64,000 nucleotides of DNA. Origin: Dehalococcoidia bacterium UBA5760 (GTDB taxonomy: Bacteria; Chloroflexota; Dehalococcoidia; Dehalococcoidales; UBA5760). The notes beneath the pieces were generated by a model that saw only the letters and a program-made list of their open reading frames with translations, was not told the DNA's origin and ran no database searches. Position numbers and translations under genes: made by a program. This document shows positions 36,359 through 45,929 of this stretch, in pieces. The first letter of the stretch is position 1, and every line of letters begins with the position of its first letter. Location: positions 1 through 64,000 of the forward strand of contig DIFA01000017.1 of assembly GCA_002418895.1 (NCBI GenBank), given 5' to 3'.

Positions 36359-36530
36359 ACCCTGTAACTGCCTTTATTATGAGATGGCAAGGTCGGTGTC
36401 ATTCGCAGTATAAATAGTTCTTGTTCCGTTGTCCAGTATCGCGGCTGATATCCGGAATCCGGGTGCCTAAAATGTCATCTTAATGCGGCCTGGCTGCAGA
36501 CAGTGACGTATCGGTGGCGGGGGTAATGGT

Positions 36531-37571
36531 TCAAGCGGTTATTCCCCTCAGCCTCTCGATATAGGGCTCTTTGATGACGCCCTTCTCCGTTATGATGGCG
36601 GTTATGTAGTAGTGGGGGGTGACGTCGAAGGCGGGGTTGGCCGCCGTGGTGCCCTCCGGCGCGGTGCCTACTCCCTGTAGGTGGGTTACCTCGTCGGGGT
36701 CTCTCTCCTCGATGGGGATTTCGTCCCCGCAGGTCAGGGAAAGGTCGATGGTGCTTACCGGAGCGGCGACGTAGAAGGGGACGCCGTTTTCCATCGCCAG
36801 CACGGCCAGGCTGTAGCTGCCGATCTTGTTGGCGGTATCCCCGTTGGCGGCAATGCGGTCGGCGCCGATGATGACGCAGTCGATCTTCCCCCGGTTGAGA
36901 AAGTAGCCTGCCATGGAGTCGGTGATCAGGGTTAAGGGGATGCCGGTCTGCTTCAGTTCCCAGGTGGTGAGGCGTGCCCCCTGTAGCAGGGGACGGGTCT
37001 CGTCGGCGAGTACCTTGATCTTCTTGCCCTGTTCTTTCGCCTGTCTGATTATGCCGAGGGCGGTGCCATAGCCGGTGGTTGCCAGGGGGCCGGTATTACA
37101 GTGGGTCAGTATGTTAGCGCCGTCCTTGATTAATCCGGCGCCGAAGCGGGCCAGTTTTTCGGTGGCCTCAATCTCTCCCCAGTGTATTCTGATTGCTTCG
37201 TTAACCAGCGCTTTTTTCATCTGAGCCGTATCCCCGCCGGCTTCGGCTGCCTGTTGCATTCGTTCGATAGCCATAAAGAGGTTCCTTGCCGTGGGTCTGG
37301 TGGCGGCCAGGGTTTGGGTAATGTCCTTGAGTTCGAACAGGAATGCGTCTCTGGACGTATCCTCTATCTGCAGAGCGCCCAGGGCTATTCCGTAGGCTCC
37401 GGCCACTCCGATTGCCGGCGCTCCCCTGATTCTCATCTCCTTAATCGCTGCGGCGACCTCTCGATAATCACCAAGCTCAAGGTAGACCTCTTCCCGGGGG
37501 AGCCTGGTCTGGTCAAGTAGTTTTATTTTGTTCCCCAGCCATTCTATCGGCTGGTAGCCTGTTTCTTTCAT
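36531..37571 (-). CDS. mtnA: Methylthioribose-1-phosphate isomerase
   Basis: Converts methylthioribose-1-phosphate, the MtnP product, to methylthioribulose-1-phosphate. ATG 37571 was chosen because the family begins there (MKETGYQPIEWLGNKIKLLDQTRLP); an open frame extends upstream through the GNAT gene but shows no homology. The 346-residue product has MRIRGAPAIGVAGAYG, ILTHCNTGPLAT with the catalytic Cys, and GADRIAANGDTANKIGSY with the catalytic Asp. A 170-base gap separates it from the restriction gene downstream. Confidence 0.94.
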   Translation of the reverse strand: MKETGYQPIEWLGNKIKLLDQTRLPREEVYLELGDYREVAAAIKEMRIRGAPAIGVAGAYGIALGALQIEDTSRDAFLFELKDITQTLAATRPTARNLFMAIERMQQAAEAGGDTAQMKKALVNEAIRIHWGEIEATEKLARFGAGLIKDGANILTHCNTGPLATTGYGTALGIIRQAKEQGKKIKVLADETRPLLQGARLTTWELKQTGIPLTLITDSMAGYFLNRGKIDCVIIGADRIAANGDTANKIGSYSLAVLAMENGVPFYVAAPVSTIDLSLTCGDEIPIEERDPDEVTHLQGVGTAPEGTTAANPAFDVTPHYYITAIITEKGVIKEPYIERLRGITA

Positions 37572-37612
37572 TCTGGCCTTCTCGTGAACTTCCTTTGCCG
37601 GAGTAAGTTTTC

Positions 37613-38140
37613 TTACTGGCGTTCCTGCCAACGCTGGCGGGATATCTCCATGAGGATAAAGCGGCAGCCGTCCCTGGAGAGGTGTCCGCAGGTGGTGAAC
37701 CCGCATTTCTCAAAGCAGCGCTGCGCCCGGTGGTTTGAGTGGAGGGTCTTCAGGTAGATGCGGTTGAGTTTGGTGGCCCGGTAGATGTGGTTGAGCAGCG
37801 TATTAACGGTATCGGCACCGTAGCCCTTGTCCCGGCAATCGCGGTTACCAATCATAATCCCCAGTTCTCCTTCGCCCCTGGTTTCGTCGATGTTATAACA
37901 GGAGCAGGTGCCGATGTGACTGCCGGCCAGCGTTTCGATGGCAAATACGTGTTTATCCGGGGATGGATGGCGTATCTCATTCCAGTAGCCTGCCAGGTAT
38001 CGGTCGAAGGTCGTTTCTTGCACCTCTTGCACCGGGATAGCGTTGAGCCGTGCCAGATCGGGGTCGGTCTGCCAGATATAGTTATCCAGGGCGTCAGCCA
38101 GTTTTCTCTTACGAATCCTGACCTTTTTACTGTTGGGCAT
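37613..38140 (-). CDS. GNAT family N-acetyltransferase (RimJ/RimL-like)
   Basis: The start ATG 38140 gives a 175-residue product beginning MPNSKKVRIRKRKLADALD; an open frame continues upstream into the HEAT gene but adds no recognisable sequence. The GNAT core is clear: EGELGIMIGNRDCRDKGYGADTVNTLL, where RDKGYG is the acetyl-CoA loop, and NRIYLKTLHSNHRAQRCFEKCGF. Members of this type acetylate protein N-termini or small amines. The substrate is unknown. It lies 41 bases upstream of mtnA on the same strand. Confidence 0.85.
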   Translation of the reverse strand: MPNSKKVRIRKRKLADALDNYIWQTDPDLARLNAIPVQEVQETTFDRYLAGYWNEIRHPSPDKHVFAIETLAGSHIGTCSCYNIDETRGEGELGIMIGNRDCRDKGYGADTVNTLLNHIYRATKLNRIYLKTLHSNHRAQRCFEKCGFTTCGHLSRDGCRFILMEISRQRWQERQ

Positions 38141-38163
38141 ACTACTCCCGAAGGACCCCGTTC

Positions 38164-39084
38164 TCAGAACGGGGGTGAGTCCTCTCCTTCTGCCTGCAGC
38201 TCGTTCAGAGCCTGCTCCGCCGCTTGCTGGACTACCTCGTTGGAGGCATCCAGGCATTGTTCCAGGAAGTTCTTTGCCTCGGTACCGCCTGTCTGCCCTA
38301 GGGCCTCGATGGCGGCCAGCTGGATTTCAATGTCGGGATCGGCGGCAAGGTTGATCAAACAGGGGACTGCCTCTTCCTCACCCAGCTCGCCGCAGGCCCG
38401 GGCCACCTCGTAGCGTATCTCGGTGTCGGGACTACCCGCCTCGTCCAGTATTATGGACAGCCAGGAAGGGTTGCCGTTCCTCCCCATCGCATATATCGCG
38501 CTGACCCTGAGGGTGCGGTTGCTGCTCCGGTAGGCTTCCCCGATGGCTTTCTCTACTTCAGGTGAGTCCAGCGGGGCGATCGCTTCCAGAGCCCGGCGTC
38601 TTACTTCTGCCGGTTTGTTTCTATCGTCTATCACGGCGAGTAAAGCACGGTATATCTTCAATGTGTAAGCAGGGCGCAGCTTTTTCTGTGCGGCCAGTGT
38701 GGTAAATTTACCCAGTCCTGTTGCTGCCGCTGCCTGGACCAGCTTTGAATTGTCCTGCTCCATGATAGCAATCAGGGTGTGTATCAGCGAGGGCTCCTCG
38801 TTTTCCCAGAGGCCTTCGATTGCCTTGCTCCGTACCTCGGCGTCCTGATCGCTCAGACAGTTCTTGAAGATACTGTCAAAATCAAGCTCAAAGTTGTCCT
38901 CGGCAAGCTCAACCAGCCGGGATACAATCTGCCGCCGCCGTTGCGACTCAATTGTTGGCCATACCTCTTTCAGGGAATTTAGCTTTTCCGTGGTTATGTT
39001 GGATAGGTCGGCCAGGCTTGAGTTAAGCAGCGGTTTGCTGCTGTCAGCCAGTTGGGTAATTATTTCCTCAATAGGTGATAGCAT
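38164..39084 (-). CDS. HEAT-repeat protein
   Basis: The 306-residue product is built of alpha-helical HEAT-like repeats, seen as recurring units such as DQDAEVRSKAIEGLWE, KPAEVRRRALEAIAPL, NRTLRVSAIYAMG, DTEIRYEVARACGELG and DIEIQLAAIEALGQ. Such repeats form a protein-binding solenoid. It contains no recognisable enzyme domain. The gene is 18 bases downstream of the PAC2 gene on the same strand and 23 bases before the GNAT gene. Its partner is unknown. Confidence 0.85.
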   Translation of the reverse strand: MLSPIEEIITQLADSSKPLLNSSLADLSNITTEKLNSLKEVWPTIESQRRRQIVSRLVELAEDNFELDFDSIFKNCLSDQDAEVRSKAIEGLWENEEPSLIHTLIAIMEQDNSKLVQAAAATGLGKFTTLAAQKKLRPAYTLKIYRALLAVIDDRNKPAEVRRRALEAIAPLDSPEVEKAIGEAYRSSNRTLRVSAIYAMGRNGNPSWLSIILDEAGSPDTEIRYEVARACGELGEEEAVPCLINLAADPDIEIQLAAIEALGQTGGTEAKNFLEQCLDASNEVVQQAAEQALNELQAEGEDSPPF

Positions 39085-39102
39085 GGCAGGTACCTGTTCT
39101 CT

Positions 39103-39900
39103 TCATTCTTCTTCCTCTTCCTCTTCCTCCTCCCCGCTTTCCCAGATCGGCTCGGTGAAGTGGTCTATGTATTCACCCATAGCCTCGGCCGCAGCTTGCT
39201 TCATGCCCTCTCTTGTTTCTATCGCCAGCTGCGTTAGCTCGGTCAGGTCGATTTCAATGTTCAGTATTCTAACAAGGACTTTGAGTATCACCAGGGCGGC
39301 CATCGGGTTTTGTATTCTGGTAGCATACATCGGGACCTCACCCAGCAGGCATATTCCGTCAATGTCTCTCTCCTTCGCTACTCCCAGCATCAGACCGTTG
39401 AGTCCGGCAATTTGCAGGTTGCCCTTTTGTACCAGGTCATATTTCTTCAGGTCTTCGGTCAACTTCTGGTTGGTACCTACTCCCCAGACCTTGGGCTGTT
39501 CGGTATGATGAATACGCGTCAATGCTGCGGCGAGGGTATAGACTCGCTGGGCCAGAAATCGGATCCCGACATCAAGGACACAGTTAGCCAGCTCATATCC
39601 TTTAGAGGCGGGCTGGTCTTCGCCGATGAATAGTATCAGGTCGCTCATTCCCTCCTTGTTCTTCCAGTAGTAGAACCTGTTCTGAGGGAACTGCGGTGCT
39701 TCAACGACATGGTCCCGGACCACTATTCCGATGGGGTCGAAGAAGTAGGAAGATTCAATCTCCCCAAGTCTCTTGAAGGGGAGCTTTTTAGCCAAATAGG
39801 TCGCTGCGATAGTGGCTACGTTGCCGATACCGGGCCAGGCAGCCAGCATCACCGGCGAGCTCAGTTTGGGCCGGGCATAAATCTTGACCAGCTTTTTCAT
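39103..39900 (-). CDS. PAC2 family protein (proteasome-assembly-chaperone-like)
   Basis: ATG 39900 gives a 265-residue product starting MKKLVKIYARPKLSSPVML; ATG 39924 is a possible alternative start. The AAWPGIGNVATIAATYL stretch and the later segment with GLNGLMLGVAKERDIDGICLLGEVP are typical of the PAC2/PspF-like family, known from archaea, actinobacteria and Chloroflexota. The protein ends in a run of eight or more Glu residues coded by a simple CTTCTTCCT-type repeat. The function in bacteria is not established. A 20-base gap separates it from the TldE gene. Confidence 0.85.
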   Translation of the reverse strand: MKKLVKIYARPKLSSPVMLAAWPGIGNVATIAATYLAKKLPFKRLGEIESSYFFDPIGIVVRDHVVEAPQFPQNRFYYWKNKEGMSDLILFIGEDQPASKGYELANCVLDVGIRFLAQRVYTLAAALTRIHHTEQPKVWGVGTNQKLTEDLKKYDLVQKGNLQIAGLNGLMLGVAKERDIDGICLLGEVPMYATRIQNPMAALVILKVLVRILNIEIDLTELTQLAIETREGMKQAAAEAMGEYIDHFTEPIWESGEEEEEEEEE

Positions 39901-39920
39901 TCCATCATGCCTCTCGCTTT

Positions 39921-41225
39921 TCATTTTTTGACTGCTACCGACACAACGGGGCAATACAAAGAAGGGGTGTAAATCGAGCCGCCTTCCCACTTGGCATCGC
40001 TGCCAACGGCGGTGATCTCCTTGAGCAGATGGTAGACGTTTCCCGACACCATAGTATCCTTGACCCTACCTACTATTTTACCATTTTCTATCTTGTAGCC
40101 AAGCAGGACGTTACCACTGAAATCACCGCTCAAAATGTTGCCCTGTGCCGCTCCCATAAGGTACTCGATGACCAGTCCTTCCTTGATGTCGTTTACCATC
40201 TCTTCGAAGGTAGTCTTGCCCGGGGTGATGATAAAGGAGGTGGGAGCCGGAGCGAGCATCCCGCTGCTGTTTCTGGTGCCGTTGCCTGTGCTCCGTGTGC
40301 CGGCGAGGGCGGCTGTTTGCAGGTCGTAGATGAAATTGGCTATTTCCCCTTCTTCGATGAGAGGGGTGTACCGGCTGGGTATGCCTTCATCATCGGCGGG
40401 ACGGCTTTCCGGACGATAGTCTACGGTGGGGTCGTCGCGTAACGAAAGCTTGCTGTCGAAGACAGGCTCTCCGATCCTGTTGCCTATCGGCGAAGCACCC
40501 TCCAGGACTATTTTGCCGTTGAAGGCTGCCATCAGCGGCGGGATGATAGCGCTGGCCACTCCGCTGGGGGTAAAAATTACCGGCATTCTTTTGCCTTCCA
40601 ATAGGGCTTGATTTCTGGCTAACTCAAGCTGTCGGAGCACGACATCGGTTATGCTCCTGGTCTCGCTTATGGGGTGACACGAACTGGCACTTTCGCCGAC
40701 AAAGAGCATATCCGTGTCGCGGATCAGGTGGCCTTCGATGCCGAGAGCAAAAGTGCTCTGTTTGTAGTTTACCTCGCCGCCGCGGGAGTTTATGATACGG
40801 ACTGACGTTATCTCCTTGTTTACCTCAGCCTGGCATAGAATTTCCCGGTTGTACCCCCTGACTGCGGCTATCATTTCTTCGCCGAGTCCGACCATTTTAT
40901 CCAGTGATACTGATGATACGGCAGGGTCGAGGACCTTAATCTCCGGATATGGCGTCGGCGGGGGGAGTTCAAACCCGGTCTTTATGCCGAATTCGGCTGT
41001 TTCTACCGCGGTGCTGACCAGTTCCGGGACATCGATTGCCCCGGTGCTGATGGCATAGCCTATTCTACCGTTTTTGATAATGCGTAAAGCCGTGTAGCTA
41101 CTCTGCTTGCTCTGGATGTGCTTCAGACGGTTAGCTTCAAACTGTACCGGGGTTTCCTCCGCAGTTACCCTGAAGACTTCGGCTGCCTCGGCAGCTTTCT
41201 TCGCCTGGGCCAGGACGTTTTCCAT
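39921..41225 (-). CDS. pmbA: TldE/PmbA family metalloprotease subunit
   Basis: TldD and TldE form a heterodimeric metalloprotease that processes small peptides, for instance in microcin maturation. The 434-residue product has the usual two-domain PmbA/TldE fold, with GTRNSSGMLAPAPTSFIITPG and VIEYLMGAAQGNILSGDFSGNVLLGYKIENGKIVGR-like blocks near the C-terminus, cited here in pieces for recognition. It lacks the HExxxH motif, as expected for TldE. It directly abuts TldD. Confidence 0.93.
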   Translation of the reverse strand: MENVLAQAKKAAEAAEVFRVTAEETPVQFEANRLKHIQSKQSSYTALRIIKNGRIGYAISTGAIDVPELVSTAVETAEFGIKTGFELPPPTPYPEIKVLDPAVSSVSLDKMVGLGEEMIAAVRGYNREILCQAEVNKEITSVRIINSRGGEVNYKQSTFALGIEGHLIRDTDMLFVGESASSCHPISETRSITDVVLRQLELARNQALLEGKRMPVIFTPSGVASAIIPPLMAAFNGKIVLEGASPIGNRIGEPVFDSKLSLRDDPTVDYRPESRPADDEGIPSRYTPLIEEGEIANFIYDLQTAALAGTRSTGNGTRNSSGMLAPAPTSFIITPGKTTFEEMVNDIKEGLVIEYLMGAAQGNILSGDFSGNVLLGYKIENGKIVGRVKDTMVSGNVYHLLKEITAVGSDAKWEGGSIYTPSLYCPVVSVAVKK

Positions 41226-42602
41226 TTAGCCGCCTCCTACCAGGCAGTGGCGAATTCTGATATGGGGGCTGCCGTTGGAAACAGGAAGGGGCATCTGCCC
41301 GTCTTTGCCGCAGCCGCCGCCCTGGTTCATATCAAGGTCATTGCCGATGCCGTCGATGTTCTTCAGTGTCTTGAACACGTTTCCGGTAAGTGTCACCGGT
41401 CTTAACTGCTCGGCGATTTTTCCATTACGTATTCTGTAGGCTTCGCCGGAGGAAAAGGTGAACATCTCCATGCTGGTTGTGCCTCCATACCAGTTTTTGA
41501 CGTATAACCCTTCCTTGATGTCGCCGATTAAGTCGCCGAATGTTGCTGTACCCGGTTCGATGAAGGTATTGGTCATACGGACTATCGGCGGGTAGCGGTA
41601 GCTGACCGCTCTGGCGTTGCCGGTAGGCTTCTCCTTCATCTTGGCGGCGGTCTCCCGGGAATGAAGACGGCCGACCAGTTTGCCCTCACTGATGAGGTAG
41701 GTCTTCGTTGCCGGCACTCCTTCATCGTCATACCTGTAGCTGCCGCGCAGCCCGGGTATCGTGGCCGTGTCAACGATGTTAAGCTCGGGACTGCCAAACT
41801 CTCTGCCCAGGGTCATAATCTCGCCGAGGCGTTTGTTTTCGTAGACAAAGTCGGCCTCTGACAAATGGCCGAATGCCTCATGGACAAAGACTCCGGCCAG
41901 GACCGGGTCTAAGACTACAGAATATTCTTTCCCCTTTACCTGTGGGGCGGATAACAGTCCCACCGCGTTTCGGGACATCTCTTCTACCTGTTGGTGCAGC
42001 CCGGTAACCTTTCCAAAATCTCCCCGGCTGCCCAGGCTAAGCCCCACCTGCTGGATATCACTACCTTCCGTAGCTACTGCTACCAGGCGTAGAGTAACAT
42101 CCGCCCTTTCCTGCTCGATATAGCTGCCTGATGAGCTTAAGAAGACGCTCTTTTTGCAGCTATCTCCGTAGGAGATATTCGAGGTCTGGATTTTGGGGAC
42201 CGCCCAGATAATGTCATTATATTCATCCAGCAGCAGTTTCTTTTTCTCCAGAGAGATGGCCGCCGGGTTACTATCCGCTTCGGTAAGTACTTTATCTACC
42301 ACAGGTTCGACCGGGGCCAGCTCGCTTTTTTCGCCACCGGCAAGTTCAGCCTGCTTGACAGCCAGCGCCACCCTTTCTGACAGGTCGTCAAGACTGTTGA
42401 AGCTGACAAAGCCCCAGCCGCCTTTTATCAGGGCCCGTACGTTTCCCCCTGCCGAGCTTGTCTTACCGATGGATTCCAGTTCTTTACCCCGGTATTTAAT
42501 ATAGGTGCTCCGGCTTTTCTCAAGTCGGGCCTCGATATAGTCGGCGTGGTGGGTTTTGATTATCTCAGCTAGCCGGTGAGCGGCCTGTTCAATGTCTGGC
42601 AT
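41226..42602 (-). CDS. tldD: TldD family metalloprotease subunit
   Basis: Catalytic partner of TldE. The 458-residue product has the zinc-binding HEAFGH motif (HExxxH form) within VFVHEAFGHLSEADFVYE, followed by the GLRGSYRYDDEG segment and the MNQGGGCGKDGQ segment with the distal Cys typical of TldD. The start faces birA across a 147-base divergent region. The TldD stop directly abuts the TldE start, so they are probably made in equal amounts. Confidence 0.95.
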   Translation of the reverse strand: MPDIEQAAHRLAEIIKTHHADYIEARLEKSRSTYIKYRGKELESIGKTSSAGGNVRALIKGGWGFVSFNSLDDLSERVALAVKQAELAGGEKSELAPVEPVVDKVLTEADSNPAAISLEKKKLLLDEYNDIIWAVPKIQTSNISYGDSCKKSVFLSSSGSYIEQERADVTLRLVAVATEGSDIQQVGLSLGSRGDFGKVTGLHQQVEEMSRNAVGLLSAPQVKGKEYSVVLDPVLAGVFVHEAFGHLSEADFVYENKRLGEIMTLGREFGSPELNIVDTATIPGLRGSYRYDDEGVPATKTYLISEGKLVGRLHSRETAAKMKEKPTGNARAVSYRYPPIVRMTNTFIEPGTATFGDLIGDIKEGLYVKNWYGGTTSMEMFTFSSGEAYRIRNGKIAEQLRPVTLTGNVFKTLKNIDGIGNDLDMNQGGGCGKDGQMPLPVSNGSPHIRIRHCLVGGG

Positions 42603-42749
42603 GAGTATTTTCTCCGCAGTGTTAAAATCGTGGACTAAGGTTAGTTTACTGATACGCCGAACTGGTTGTCAATTCAGGATAGGCGGGAAATTCGTGCGGT
42701 GTGGTAATATTAAGGTTGTTTGTGGTCAGTTCACCGGGGGTAAGAATAG

Positions 42750-43553
42750 ATGGCAGATGATTTATCGCCGGCTTCCGTTACCGGTAGTCTGGATACCCGT
42801 TTCATCGGGCAACAGGTAGTCTATTATCCCAGCCTGGCTTCAACAAACGAAGCGGCGAAGCGGGAGGCGCAAAAGTATGCTCCTGAAGGAACGATTGTCA
42901 TCGCCCGGCAGCAAATAGCGGGCAAGGGGCGGCTGAAGCGCGTCTGGTTATCGCCCGAGGGTAGTATCGCTCTGTCTATTATTCTCTATCCGGACCTGGC
43001 CCACTTGTCTTCTCTTGTTATGATCGCCTCTCTGGCGGTGGTGCGCAGTATCAGGGTGGTTACCGGGCTCGAGGCGCAGATTAAGTGGCCTAATGATGTG
43101 CTGGTGGCTGGCAAAAAAGTCTCCGGTATTCTGATCGAAAGCAGGGTGAGAGGTAGTACGGTGGACTATGCCGTTATTGGCATCGGAGTGAACGCTAACC
43201 TGAGGCTCTCCGACTTCCCTGAGATAGCAGCTATCGCTACCAGTCTCTCCGAAGAGATGGCACAGGACGTTTCACTGCTGGCTCTAACCAGAAGGGTTTT
43301 GATTGAGTTGGAGAGTTTATATCTGGTTCTGCTGGCGGGGGGATCCGTCTACGAAGACTGGCGGGACAGCCTGGTGACACTGGGGAAAGAGGTATATCTG
43401 GAGCCGGGAGGGGCTGTGTGCGATGGTATCGCCGAATCGGTGGACAGGGATGGCAGCCTGTTGCTCCGTCACCCCGATGGTAGCCTGATTAAGATTGTCG
43501 CCGGTGATGTTACCTTACGTCACCGGGGATGCAATCCTCCCTCTCCCTGCTGA
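42750..43553 (+). CDS. birA: Biotin-[acetyl-CoA carboxylase] ligase
   Basis: Attaches biotin to carboxyl-carrier proteins. The 267-residue product has the catalytic ligase domain: SLASTNEAAK, IARQQIAGKGRLKRVWLSPEG (the biotinyl-AMP loop, usually GRGR, here GKGR), LKWPND-like IKWPNDVLVAGKKVSGILIE, and the C-terminal SH3-like part. The N-terminal helix-turn-helix of Escherichia coli BirA is absent, so it is a class I enzyme without repressor function. A clear terminator follows. Confidence 0.94.
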   Translation: MADDLSPASVTGSLDTRFIGQQVVYYPSLASTNEAAKREAQKYAPEGTIVIARQQIAGKGRLKRVWLSPEGSIALSIILYPDLAHLSSLVMIASLAVVRSIRVVTGLEAQIKWPNDVLVAGKKVSGILIESRVRGSTVDYAVIGIGVNANLRLSDFPEIAAIATSLSEEMAQDVSLLALTRRVLIELESLYLVLLAGGSVYEDWRDSLVTLGKEVYLEPGGAVCDGIAESVDRDGSLLLRHPDGSLIKIVAGDVTLRHRGCNPPSPC

Positions 43554-43569
43554 GAGAGGGAGGACTTTT
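43535..43569 (+). terminator. Intrinsic terminator at the end of birA
   Basis: A perfect 11-base inverted repeat, TCCTCCCTCTC at 43535-43545 with GAGAGGGAGGA at 43554-43564, has an eight-base loop and is followed by CTTTTA. The left arm lies within the last codons of birA. The element separates birA from the convergent slipin gene. Confidence 0.75.
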
Positions 43570-43603
43570 ACTCTTCTCGATTTGGTGACTTCACCATGTC
43601 CGG

Positions 43604-44392
43604 CTACTTGGTTTCTTCGTCTCCCGAGCCCAGGGTTTTCGCCAGGCCCTGAAATGCCTTGAAGAATTCCAGCGGGATGGGGAAGATGATAGTGCTGTTC
43701 TTCTCGGCGGCTATCCCGGTCAGTGTTTCCAGATAGCGGAGTTGCAGGGTAGTGGGTTCTCTGCCGATGATAGCACCGGCCTGTGCCAGCTTTTCCGAGG
43801 CCTGGAGCTCACCCTCGGCGTGGATGATTTTCGCTCTTCTGTCTCTCTCTGCCTCAGCTTGAGCTGCCATCGAGCGTTTCATAGTTTCCGCAAGTTCGAC
43901 CTCTTTAATCTCTACCGTGGTAACCTTAATCCCCCACGGGTCGGTCTGTTCATCGATCGTTTTCTGTAGTATCTGGTTCAGTTTTTCCCGTTGCGATAGC
44001 AGGTCGTCAAGTTCCGATTGCCCGAGTACGCTCCGCAGTGTTGTCTGGGATATCTGTGAGGTAGCCCTGATGAAGTCAAGCACCTTGATTACCGAGGATT
44101 CGGGATCAATCACCCTGAAGTAGACTACGGCGTTCACCCTGACCGTAACATTGTCCCTGGTGATTACCTCCTGGTAGGGGACGTCCATCGTTATCACCCG
44201 CAGGTCTACCTTAACCATCCGGTCCACGAAGGGAATGATGACAAAAATACCCGGACCTTTAGTGCCGGTCAGCCTTCCCAGGCGGAAGATAACGCCTCTC
44301 TCATATTCCCGAAGAATCTTTATTGCCGCCGGGAGGAATATGGCGCAGAGTATAGCGGCCACAACGATTATAGCGATTACAGTACCACTCAT
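43604..44392 (-). CDS. Slipin/stomatin-like SPFH membrane protein
   Basis: The 262-residue product has one N-terminal hydrophobic segment followed by an SPFH (band-7) domain with [40 protein letters not shown] opening (quoted by its first part [14 protein letters not shown]), [20 protein letters not shown], and a coiled-coil-like [19 protein letters not shown] helix. Slipins form membrane microdomain scaffolds. It is encoded just downstream of an NfeD-type protease, the classic slipin/NfeD operon. Confidence 0.93.
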   Translation of the reverse strand: MSGTVIAIIVVAAILCAIFLPAAIKILREYERGVIFRLGRLTGTKGPGIFVIIPFVDRMVKVDLRVITMDVPYQEVITRDNVTVRVNAVVYFRVIDPESSVIKVLDFIRATSQISQTTLRSVLGQSELDDLLSQREKLNQILQKTIDEQTDPWGIKVTTVEIKEVELAETMKRSMAAQAEAERDRRAKIIHAEGELQASEKLAQAGAIIGREPTTLQLRYLETLTGIAAEKNSTIIFPIPLEFFKAFQGLAKTLGSGDEETK

Positions 44393-44418
44393 TAATTAAA
44401 CCTCCTTAATTTTCAATT

Positions 44419-45768
44419 TTATTGTTTTCTGCTTACGTGGAGAATCAGGCCGTCAGACTTGGTTATAATCACCTCCTCTCCAGGCTTCGCCTGGCCTTGG
44501 TCTAGTATTGCTGTCCAGAGTTCGCCCTTGTAGAGAATGGTGCCTTTCGGTTTGAGTATTACCTTGACCGTGGCGGTCTTGCCTATCAGTTCTTCCCTTC
44601 CTGTTTCTGCCTGCCGCCGGTGGCTCCGGACCACCCGGTAGACGATGAAGGCAGTGATGCTGCCGATTACCGCTGCTATGGTTGGTACTAACCATGGGTC
44701 TGGTTGAAACAATGTGGGCCTCCCGCTGAATAAAATTAGGAGGCCAATAACCAGTGAGGCTATGCCTCCCGCTGTAAATATTCCGAAGCTGGCGGTGAAT
44801 ATCTCGGCGACAAACAAACCGCCGGCCAGGGCGAGCAGTGCAATACCGGCGTAGTTTATCGGTAAGAAGCCCAGGGAGTAGGCGGCTAGAAAGGCGCAGA
44901 TGCCGCCAAAAACACCGGGGAAGATGAGCCCGGGGCTGTATATTTCTACCGTTATGCCGAGTATGGCCAGGCTGAGCAGAATGACGGCGATATTGGGGTC
45001 GCTGATGGCGAGCATAAAGCTTTCGATATTACTCATCGGGTTGTGATTGGTCCTGGTCCCTTCCGTATGGAGGATAATCGTACTGCCATCGAGCATGGTT
45101 ACCTCTCTACCGTCAAGCTGGGAAAACAGGTCTCCCAGGTTAGCAGCAACGATGTCGATAACATTAAGCTCGAGGGCTTCCTTCTCGGTAGCGGAAACGC
45201 TCTCCCTGACCGCTTTTTCCGCCCACTCCATGTTGCGTCCGTGCCCTCCGGCAATGCTTCTGATATAAGCGGCGGCGTCATTGATGACCTTTTCCGCCAT
45301 CTCCTCTGACATGGCGGCTTCCCCATCAGTGCCGATGGCTACCGGATGTGCGGCTCCGATGGCCGTGTTCGGTGCCATGGCGGCGATATGGCCGGACATA
45401 GTAATAAATACTCCCGCTGAGGCTGCCCTTGCTCCCGAAGGTGAGACAAATACCACTATCGGAATCTCGGCGCTGACGATATCCTGGACAATATCACGCA
45501 TAGCAGTGTCCAGTCCACCAGGCGTGTCCAGCTCGATAATGCAGGCAACGGCGCCTTCTTGCTCGGCCTGGTTGATGCCGCGGTCAATGTAGTTGGCGGT
45601 GACCGGTGTGATGGTTCCATCGACGTGGAGCACATCAATTCTGTTATCGGCTGCTTGAACTCCGCCGGTAGTGGCGATGGCGATAGCGGCGATAGTCGAT
45701 ACTCCTATTAGTAGTGCAAGACGGATAGTTTTTGGCACAATCACACCCATTAGGGTAACATACCCCAT
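44419..45768 (-). CDS. NfeD family membrane serine protease (ClpP-like)
   Basis: The 449-residue product has an N-terminal signal/anchor, a ClpP-like protease domain with the catalytic Ser in GARAASAGVF and a Lys about 55 residues later (EKVINDAAAY), several hydrophobic helices, and a C-terminal OB-fold NfeD domain (GKTATVKVILKPKGTILYKGELW). Known relatives cleave slipins. ATG 45768 gives the longest reading; ATG 45750 is also possible, because the likely promoter would place the transcript start only about two bases before 45768. Confidence 0.92.
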   Translation of the reverse strand: MGYVTLMGVIVPKTIRLALLIGVSTIAAIAIATTGGVQAADNRIDVLHVDGTITPVTANYIDRGINQAEQEGAVACIIELDTPGGLDTAMRDIVQDIVSAEIPIVVFVSPSGARAASAGVFITMSGHIAAMAPNTAIGAAHPVAIGTDGEAAMSEEMAEKVINDAAAYIRSIAGGHGRNMEWAEKAVRESVSATEKEALELNVIDIVAANLGDLFSQLDGREVTMLDGSTIILHTEGTRTNHNPMSNIESFMLAISDPNIAVILLSLAILGITVEIYSPGLIFPGVFGGICAFLAAYSLGFLPINYAGIALLALAGGLFVAEIFTASFGIFTAGGIASLVIGLLILFSGRPTLFQPDPWLVPTIAAVIGSITAFIVYRVVRSHRRQAETGREELIGKTATVKVILKPKGTILYKGELWTAILDQGQAKPGEEVIITKSDGLILHVSRKQ

Positions 45769-45776
45769 ATTAGTGA

Positions 45777-45806
45777 ATTATATCTTGATTGTGTATCCAA
45801 TGTAAA
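45777..45806 (-). promoter_or_regulatory. Promoter for the NfeD-slipin pair
   Basis: On the minus strand a TTTACA -35 (45801-45806), an 18-base spacer and a perfect TATAAT -10 (45777-45782) lie immediately before the NfeD reading frame. Confidence 0.55.
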
Positions 45807-45869
45807 CAGACCGCCGCTTCTTTATTTATGATTAATCTGATAAACATTATTTAACTATTGTTCTCCTAT

Positions 45870-45897
45870 TTGAACGGCCGGGTAAGTTTGGTATAGA
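45870..45897 (+). promoter_or_regulatory. Promoter for the his operon
   Basis: TTGAAC (45870-45875), a 16-base spacer and TATAGA (45892-45897) precede the hisZ GTG start at 45930. No leader peptide rich in His codons was found between promoter and start. Confidence 0.45.
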
Positions 45898-45929
45898 ATC
45901 TACATACTAAACTTGATGGAAGGTATACC

